Source: an uncultured Gemmatimonadota bacterium (GTDB taxonomy: Bacteria; Gemmatimonadota; Gemmatimonadetes; Gemmatimonadales; Gemmatimonadaceae). From it: DNA of 37,084 bases. Below the pieces are notes generated by a model. It was not told where the DNA came from. It saw nothing but the letters and a program-made list of their open reading frames with translations, and ran no database searches. The stretch's first letter is position 1. Each line of letters opens with the position of its first letter. The translations under genes were made by a program, and so were the position numbers. The DNA lies in assembly GCA_902825965.1 (NCBI GenBank), contig CADEDA010000011.1:56182-93265 (forward strand). Reading direction: 5' to 3'. Positions 30,910 through 37,084 of this stretch are shown here, in pieces.

Positions 30910-30918
30910 CCCCTCTAT

Positions 30919-31653
30919 ATGAAGACGTCCTCCCGAAGCGCCGCGAGCACCGGCATCGCACTCGCCTCGCTGGTCCTGCTCGTCCTGCTCGTCCTGCTCT
31001 CCGCCCCAGCCGCCTCGGCAGCCGCTCAGGCCCAGGCCGCCCGCAGCGAGACCGGCACCAACGGAACCAACAGCACCACCGCCGATCGGCAGGCACGCGT
31101 CGCCACGGCTGACCGCGGGCGCATCCGCGGCAACACCGACGCGAAGGTCTGGGTCGTCGTCATCTCCGACTTCCAGTGCCCGTTCTGCAAGAAGTGGCAC
31201 CACGAGACTGAGCCGCGGATCACCGCGGAGTACGTGCGCACCGGCAAGGTGCAGATCGCGTACATCAACTACCCGATCGCCAGCATCCATCCCAATGCGC
31301 AGGCCACCCACGAAGCCGCGATGTGCGCGGCGGAACAGGGGAAGTTCTGGCCCGTCGCGGATGCGCTCTTCGCGACGCAGCAGGTGTGGAAGGGACACCG
31401 CGACATCGTGCGCTTCGCCGACTCGCTCACAGTCGCCGCCGGCGTGGATCCGGCGCGCTTCCGCGCCTGCGTCAGGGACGGCGTCATGCGCCCCTTGATC
31501 GACGCAGACCTCGATCGCTCCAAGCGCATGGGTGTGGGCTCCACGCCGTCGTTCCTCGTCGGCGGCCGCCCGCTCGTGGGGGCCCAGCCCTACGAAGCGT
31601 TCAAGCAGGCCATCGACGCCGCGCTCGCTGCCGCCGGCCAGTCGACCCCCTGA
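30919..31653 (+). CDS. DsbA/BdbD-like periplasmic thiol-disulfide protein
   Basis: 244 aa from the ATG at 30919; a GTG at 30877 would only add residues before the signal peptide. The signal peptide holds a Leu/Val run coded by a 9-bp tandem repeat. After a Thr/Ala-rich linker comes a thioredoxin-fold DSBA domain: KVWVVVISDFQCPFCKKWHHETEP with active-site CPFC (C87, C90), YINYPI, NAQATHEAAMCAAEQGKFWPVADALF, a helical insert, and SKRMGVGSTPSFLVGGRPLVGAQPYEAFKQAID with the cis-proline loop TPSFLV. This is the BdbD/ScoI-like DsbA_4 type, an oxidase or isomerase of exported proteins. No dsbB is in view. waaA follows 77 nt downstream. Confidence 0.88.
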   Translation: MKTSSRSAASTGIALASLVLLVLLVLLSAPAASAAAQAQAARSETGTNGTNSTTADRQARVATADRGRIRGNTDAKVWVVVISDFQCPFCKKWHHETEPRITAEYVRTGKVQIAYINYPIASIHPNAQATHEAAMCAAEQGKFWPVADALFATQQVWKGHRDIVRFADSLTVAAGVDPARFRACVRDGVMRPLIDADLDRSKRMGVGSTPSFLVGGRPLVGAQPYEAFKQAIDAALAAAGQSTP

Positions 31654-31730
31654 GCGCGACCGGCCCGGTAGAGCTCCCGCCCGCTCTCGACCCGCTCTCG
31701 CCTCGCCCGCACAACGCTCGCGCCGCGCCC

Positions 31731-33074
31731 GTGCATCCGCTCCTCGCGCTCCCCTACGCGGCACTCGCCCTCACGGCCGACGCACTCGCGCGACTGCCGG
31801 TGCGCAGCGAGCTCAAGGCATGGCGCGCCATCCAAGCCCGGCGCGGCGCACTTGAACGCCTGACGGCCTGGGGCCGCAACCACCGGGACGCGACGCGCCC
31901 CCTGCTCTGGATGCACGCCCCATCGGTCGGCGAGGGCCTGCAGGCACGACCGGTCATCGAGCTGCTGCGCGCGCGACATCCCGCACTGCAGGTCTGCTAC
32001 ACGCACTACTCGCCCAGCGCCGAACGGTTCGCCGAGGCCATGCGCGCCGCCGGCAGCGCGGACGTGGTGGAATACCTCCCGTTCGACACGGCCAGCAATG
32101 CGGTCGCCGCACTCGACGCACTCCGGCCCACCGCCCTCGTGTTCGCCAAGCTCGACGTCTGGCCCCGGCTCGTCGCCGAGGCCGCGGCGCGGCGGGTCCA
32201 GCTGGGTCTCGTCTCCGCGACGCTCAGCGCGGGATCCGGTCGCAGCGGCGCCCTCGCGCGCGCCATGCTCGGCGACGCCTACGCGGCCCTCGACGCCGTC
32301 GGCGCGATCGACGACGCCGATCGCGATCGGCTGGTCGCCCTCGGTGTGCGGGCGGACCGCATCCGCGTCGCCGGCGACACGCGGTACGACCAGGTCATCA
32401 CACGCGCGGCGGCGGTGGACCACAACGGCGCGATGCGCCAGCCGCTGCTCGAGCCGCTGCTCGCGCCGCTGCGCAGCACGCGCCCCACCCTGGTGGCCGG
32501 CTCCACCTGGCCGGCCGACGAGCACGTCCTGCTCGACGCCTGGCGGCGGCTGCATCGCGAGTTGCCGGAGGCCCGGTTGATCATCGCGCCGCACGAACCG
32601 ACGGCCGCGCACTGCGCGCCGATCCGCCGCTGGGCGAGCGACTGCGGACTCTCGCTCGCCGCCCTGGGCGATGCATCGCTCAGCGATGCCACGCCCACAC
32701 CGGATCCCGACGTGCTACTGGTGGACCGCGTGGGCGTGCTCGGCGACCTCTACGCCCTCGCGACCGCCGCGTACGTCGGGGGCGGTTTCCACGCCGCGGG
32801 CCTGCATTCGGTGCTCGAACCCGCGGCATTCGGCGCGCCGGTGCTCTTCGGCCCGCGGCACACGATGAGCCGCGATGCGGGGCTGTTGCTCGAGGCCAAG
32901 GCCGCGACGGCCGCGCCCGATGCCGCTGGGCTCGCGGACGCCTTGCGCATCCTGTTCACCGAACCCGACACACGCGCGCGCGCGGGCACTGCGGCGCTGG
33001 CAGTGGTACGTCGGGGGCAGGGTGCCGCCGAGCGATCGGCAGCGCTGGTCGAACGGCTGCTCGGGCTCGGTTGA
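31731..33074 (+). CDS. waaA: 3-deoxy-D-manno-octulosonic acid transferase (Kdo transferase)
   Basis: 447 aa from GTG 31731; the start is uncertain because no Shine-Dalgarno is visible, but it places a membrane-associating helix (LLALPYAALALTADALA) at the N-terminus as in the family. Kdo transferase adds Kdo to lipid A precursor at the inner membrane, so the organism makes LPS. Motifs: LLWMHAPSVGEGLQARPVIELLR, VEYLPFDTA, GDTRYDQV, GSTWPADEHVLL, IIAPHEPTA, and AAYVGGGFHAAGLHSVLEPAAFGAPVLFGPRH. The ETELWP block of proteobacterial enzymes reads AKLDVWP here, and GGGFHAAGLH resembles Bacteroidetes-type enzymes. The number of Kdo units added cannot be predicted. It is convergent with the barrel gene. 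Confidence 0.87.
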   Translation: MHPLLALPYAALALTADALARLPVRSELKAWRAIQARRGALERLTAWGRNHRDATRPLLWMHAPSVGEGLQARPVIELLRARHPALQVCYTHYSPSAERFAEAMRAAGSADVVEYLPFDTASNAVAALDALRPTALVFAKLDVWPRLVAEAAARRVQLGLVSATLSAGSGRSGALARAMLGDAYAALDAVGAIDDADRDRLVALGVRADRIRVAGDTRYDQVITRAAAVDHNGAMRQPLLEPLLAPLRSTRPTLVAGSTWPADEHVLLDAWRRLHRELPEARLIIAPHEPTAAHCAPIRRWASDCGLSLAALGDASLSDATPTPDPDVLLVDRVGVLGDLYALATAAYVGGGFHAAGLHSVLEPAAFGAPVLFGPRHTMSRDAGLLLEAKAATAAPDAAGLADALRILFTEPDTRARAGTAALAVVRRGQGAAERSAALVERLLGLG

Positions 33075-33143
33075 CGCGGAGCGAGGAGCGAGAGCGAAGT
33101 CAGGGGAAGTCGAAGGAAAGGCCAGAGGAAGGAGGGGTAAGAC

Positions 33144-33199
33144 GAGGAAGGCCGCCCGAACGGGCGGCCTCCTCACACCTCACACCTCCCCCCTGCCCT
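33144..33199. repeat. Hairpin plus heptad repeat (site D) after waaA
   Basis: GGCCGCCC (33150-33157), loop GAAC, GGGCGGCC (33162-33169) is a perfect 8-bp stem, extended by GAGG (33144-33147) and CCTC (33171-33174). From 33172 four 7-bp units follow: CTCACAC, CTCACAC, CTCCCCC and a diverged CTGCCCT, which touches the stop codon of the barrel gene. Upstream, 33078-33091 holds two exact GGAGCGA heptads. The structure lies between convergent genes, so it may also end both transcripts. Confidence 0.75.
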
Positions 33200-33824
33200 A
33201 CCTCCTCAGCCCCTTCGGCGTCCACGCAAACGAGATGCCGATCGCGTCGGCATCGCCGAGCACGGCGGCGAGACGCAGCGCCATGTTCGACTTCAGCTCG
33301 AAGTTGGCGCCGATGTCGAGTTCGAGTTCGGTGTCGCTGTCGTCGAACGTGTCGGCATCCGTGCGGTTGTAGCTGAGCCGCGGGTGGACGAACGGCGAGA
33401 TGGCGTAACCGCCTTCGAGGTCGAAGCGGTGACCGACGACCGCGCCGAACGGGATACGCAGGATGGTGACATCGTCCCCGGTGGAGAAGCCGAGCCCGCC
33501 GGCGAGCACGATATCGAACGGCATCTCGCTCGACGACCGCGTGAGCTGGTACGCGAGCCCGCCGCCGAGGATCAGGCGCGTGTCCGCATTGTCCGGGTCC
33601 GCGAACCCGGCGTCGAACGTGAGCTGGAGCTTGGGGTTGCCCAGACCCTCGCGCCACTGGAACAGCAGCGCGGTGCCGAAGTCCCCGCCGTCGGCGAGCG
33701 CGAAGTTGTACTCCCGCTCGGCGATGCGGGACGGCTGGAAGGCCGGGTACGCATAGGCCTGCGCATTGGCAGCGGACGCGGAGACGAGGACGAGGGCCCC
33801 GACGGCAAGTAGGCGACGCAGCAT
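33198..33824 (-). CDS. Small outer-membrane beta-barrel protein
   Basis: 208 aa from the ATG at 33824, which starts the signal peptide (RRLLAVGALVLVSASAANAQ); the frame continues upstream without a good start. The mature part alternates short hydrophobic strands with turns: YNFALADGGDFGTALLFQWREGL, KLQLTFDAGFADPDNADTRLILGGGLAYQLTR, FDIVLAGGLGFSTGDDVTILRIPFGAVVGHRFDLEGGYAISPFVHPRLSYNR, ELELDIGANFELKSNMALRLAAVLGDADAIGISFAW. This is a typical 8-stranded outer-membrane barrel pattern. The protein ends KGLRR rather than in an aromatic residue. No ligand or enzyme function is evident. It is transcribed toward waaA and away from atpC. Confidence 0.75.
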   Translation of the reverse strand: MLRRLLAVGALVLVSASAANAQAYAYPAFQPSRIAEREYNFALADGGDFGTALLFQWREGLGNPKLQLTFDAGFADPDNADTRLILGGGLAYQLTRSSSEMPFDIVLAGGLGFSTGDDVTILRIPFGAVVGHRFDLEGGYAISPFVHPRLSYNRTDADTFDDSDTELELDIGANFELKSNMALRLAAVLGDADAIGISFAWTPKGLRR

Positions 33825-33970
33825 GGGTGGATCTCTCGGTTGTTGGAGGGAAGACTCTGGTCCACACACCGTGGGACCGGCACACGAACGGGCGCCACGC
33901 GTACCGCGCAGCGCCCGTGGTGCAGACGAATACACTGGGGAGCGGGTTTCAGTTCCCTCCCCCGGTGCGG

Positions 33971-34221
33971 CTAGAGCTTCGACGCCTTCTCGGTCACGAC
34001 GCGCACGACGTCGTCCACCACCTGGAGGAATCCGCCCTCGACCTGGAAGCGCGTGGCCCCGCCGCCGATGCTGAGCACGCCGGCCCCGAGCACGGTCACC
34101 ATCGGAGCGTGCAGCGGGAGGATGCCGACCTCGCCGTCGAACGCGGGCGCCGTCACCGACGGCGCCTCGCCCTCGAACAGCGTGGCTTCGGGCGAGATGA
34201 CCGAGACCTTGAGCGCCGCCA

Positions 34222-34222
<1 letters not shown>
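33971..34222 (-). CDS. atpC: ATP synthase F1 epsilon subunit, short form
   Basis: 83 aa; the ATG overlaps the atpD stop by one base (TGATG). The N-terminal beta-sandwich of epsilon is present: LKVSVISPEATLFEGEAPSVTAPAFDGEVGILPLHAPMVTVLGAGVLSIGG and FQVEGGFLQVVDDVVRVVTEKA. The usual C-terminal two-helix domain (about 50 residues), which in many bacteria inhibits ATP hydrolysis by inserting into F1, is absent. The end is a clean TAG, not a frameshift: downstream sequence shows no continuation. It is the last gene of the atpA-G-D-C cluster. The shortened form implies another mode of hydrolysis control, an inference. Confidence 0.9.
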
Positions 34223-35655
<1,433 letters not shown>

Positions 35656-36519
35656 TCAGCCCTGGAGCGCAGAGGCACCGCCGACGATCTCGGCGATCTC
35701 CTGCGTGATCTGCGCCTGACGGGCGCGGTTGTAGGTACGACGGAGGAGGTTCAGCATCTCGCCGGCGTTGTCGGTCGCGTTCTTCATCGCCGTGCGGCGG
35801 GCGGCCTGCTCGGCCGCCACGGTCTCGACGAGCGCGCGGTACACCGCATTGCGCACGTACGAGGGGAGCAACTCGGTGAGGATGGCCTCAGCCGACGGGT
35901 ACAGCAGGTAGTCCTTCTGTGCGCCCTTGGCAGCCGGCGGCTGCACCGGCAGTACGCGGTCGGCGGTGGGCGGGGTCGAGAGCACCGAGTTGAAGCGCGA
36001 GCCCACCACGTACACGGCGTCGAGCTCGCCCGCGATGAAGCGCGCCATCAGGGCGTCGACCAGCGACGCGGCATCGGCCGCCGTCGGACGGTCGGTGATG
36101 TCGGTGCGGCTCTGCGCCAGCGCGCGGTTGATGTACTTGAAGTAGCCGACCCCCTTCTTGCCGACCACGTGCATCTCGACCTGCGTGCCGGCCCCCTCGA
36201 GGCGGGCCAGCAGCGTCCGCGCCTCCTTGATGAGGTTGGCGTTGAACGCGCCGGCCAGGCCGCGGTTCGACGTGAGCAGGATGACCGCCGCGCGCGACTC
36301 CTTCGCCGGCTGCCGCAGCAGCGGGAAGCGCTCGGCCAGTTCGGGGTTGTACAGGCTCGCGATCACGTCCGCGAGGGCGCGCGCGTACGGCCGCGCCGCC
36401 ACCACGCGGTCCTGCGCCCGCTTCATCTTGGAGGTCGCGACCATCTCCATCGTGCGCGTGATCTTGCGCGTGTTCTCGACGGACTTGATGCGCCCCTTGA
36501 GCTCTCTCCCCTTGGCCAT
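35656..36519 (-). CDS. atpG: ATP synthase F1 gamma subunit
   Basis: 287 aa from the ATG at 36519, 2 nt after the atpA stop; the frame is open into atpA but the family starts at MAKGRELKGRIKSVENTRKITRTMEMVA. The central rotor shaft: two long helices (N-terminal, above, and C-terminal, ATDNAGEMLNLLRRTYNRARQAQITQEIAEIVGGASAL) with a Rossmann-like domain between. AVILLTSNRGLAGAFNANLIKEA is the conserved mid-region. No cyanobacterial- or chloroplast-type regulatory insertion is present. It is the second gene in atpA-G-D-C. Confidence 0.96.
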   Translation of the reverse strand: MAKGRELKGRIKSVENTRKITRTMEMVATSKMKRAQDRVVAARPYARALADVIASLYNPELAERFPLLRQPAKESRAAVILLTSNRGLAGAFNANLIKEARTLLARLEGAGTQVEMHVVGKKGVGYFKYINRALAQSRTDITDRPTAADAASLVDALMARFIAGELDAVYVVGSRFNSVLSTPPTADRVLPVQPPAAKGAQKDYLLYPSAEAILTELLPSYVRNAVYRALVETVAAEQAARRTAMKNATDNAGEMLNLLRRTYNRARQAQITQEIAEIVGGASALQG

Positions 36520-36521
36520 GC

Positions 36522-37084
36522 TTAGCGGCTCTTCTTGTACTGCTCGATGGCGCGGCGGAGTTCGGCCTCGGTCTCCTTCGACACCACCCGCTCCTTCTTG
36601 ATGGTCTCGCCGATGTTCGGGAACTGCGCCTTCATGTACGCGTGGAACCCGGTCTCCCACTCGCGGACCTTCGACACCTCGACGTCGTCGATGAAGCCGT
36701 TGGAGACCGCGAAGATGATCATGACCTGCTGCTCGACCGGCATCGGCTGGTACTGGCCCTGCTTCAGCACCTCCACCGTGCGCGCGCCGCGCTCGAGCTG
36801 GCGCTTGGTCGCCGCGTCGAGGTCGGAGGCGAAGGCGGCGAAGGCCTCGAGCTCGCGGTACTGCGCGAGGTCCAGGCGGAGACGGCCGGCGACCCCCTTC
36901 ATCGCCTTGATCTGCGCCGAGCCACCGACCCGCGACACCGAGATGCCCACGTTGATCGCCGGGCGGACGCCGGCGAAGAACAGGTCGGCCTCGAGGAAGA
37001 TCTGGCCGTCGGTGATCGAGATGACGTTCGTCGGGATGTAGGCCGACACGTCGCCGGCCTGCGTCTCGATGATCGGCAGCGCGG
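36522..37084 (-). CDS. atpA: ATP synthase F1 alpha subunit, C-terminal part (partial)
   Basis: The 3' 187 codons of atpA; the gene continues past the window edge, and the GTG at 37049 is an internal Val, not a start (the frame runs on as [13 protein letters not shown]). Visible marks are [53 protein letters not shown], containing the conserved arginine SVSRVGG ('arginine finger' region), and the helical C-terminal domain ending [32 protein letters not shown]. It is the non-catalytic nucleotide-binding subunit. The order alpha-gamma-beta-epsilon is standard. Confidence 0.96.
   Translation of the reverse strand, partial: ALPIIETQAGDVSAYIPTNVISITDGQIFLEADLFFAGVRPAINVGISVSRVGGSAQIKAMKGVAGRLRLDLAQYRELEAFAAFASDLDAATKRQLERGARTVEVLKQGQYQPMPVEQQVMIIFAVSNGFIDDVEVSKVREWETGFHAYMKAQFPNIGETIKKERVVSKETEAELRRAIEQYKKSR

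Larger units (their letters stand above)
30485..30918. other. 434-nt divergent spacer between susC and the dsbA-like gene
   Basis: This spacer holds no convincing gene; its short frames lack family features. It does hold several ordered motifs listed separately: an 8-bp tandem repeat near the susC start, two short palindromes, a 10-bp inverted repeat with a 44-nt loop and a run of 11-bp repeats before the dsbA-like gene. The susC promoter should lie here, but I cannot place a clear -35/-10 pair for it. Confidence 0.7.

Noticed and set aside
30485-30918. Small protein genes in the divergent spacer
   Set aside because: Short frames of about 60-95 codons lack Shine-Dalgarno, homology patterns or consistent codon use; regulatory DNA explains the region better.
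31323-31730. Upstream extension of waaA through the dsbA-like gene
   Set aside because: It overlaps a well-defined DsbA coding region in another frame; GTG 31731 gives a normal-length protein.
36522-37049. Complete short gene starting at GTG 37049
   Set aside because: The frame continues to the window edge with conserved atpA sequence, so this is a partial atpA.

Overview
The window is high-GC DNA coding on both strands and looks like a chromosomal segment of a Gram-negative bacterium. The best guess is Gemmatimonadota. The pointers are a SusC/SusD outer-membrane pair together with high GC, many secreted or lipoprotein genes including a 6-bladed-propeller protein, a Kdo transferase (so LPS is made), a very short ATP synthase epsilon subunit, and many starts without a Shine-Dalgarno sequence. 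This assignment is inference from gene content; there is no rRNA gene to test it. I see no tRNA, rRNA, CRISPR array, prophage or insertion sequence.

Layout. 1-7074 (+): the end of lipA, then pdhA, pdhB, pdhC, lpd, lipB and an alpha/beta-hydrolase lipoprotein. This joins lipoate synthesis and transfer to the complete pyruvate dehydrogenase complex. 6992-8796 (-): a propeller lipoprotein and an NTF2-like secreted protein. 8973-11063 (+): a UvrD-type helicase, facing a zinc aminopeptidase (11211-12323, -). 12386-19762 (+): dnaE, accA, a RicT/PSP1 protein with an Arg/Gly-rich tail, and metG, with the last three translationally overlapped. 19987-20955 (+): an M23 peptidase. 20969-23104 (-): a TPM-domain protein, a nucleotidyltransferase-like protein and LemA. 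23139-30484 (-): susC, susD, a small lipoprotein, a DUF4397 lipoprotein, a 15-bp perfect hairpin and a barrel-less carboxypeptidase-regulatory/plug protein. 30485-30918: a regulatory-looking divergent spacer. 30919-33074 (+): a DsbA-like protein and waaA/kdtA. 33198-33824 (-): a small outer-membrane barrel. 33971-37084 (-): atpA (partial), atpG, atpD and atpC of F-type ATP synthase.

Two layers of non-coding structure stand out. (1) Short elements built of exactly four 7-bp units (28 bp), each next to or overlapping a hairpin, occur in the spacers of the lip-pdh operon, in frame inside pdhC, and between waaA and the barrel gene. (2) A TANNTT hexamer sits 6 nt (three genes) or 9 nt (two genes) before the start codon of operon-leading genes that lack a Shine-Dalgarno, which suggests leaderless transcripts. 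Convergent gene pairs are mostly separated by GC-rich hairpins without a U-tract.
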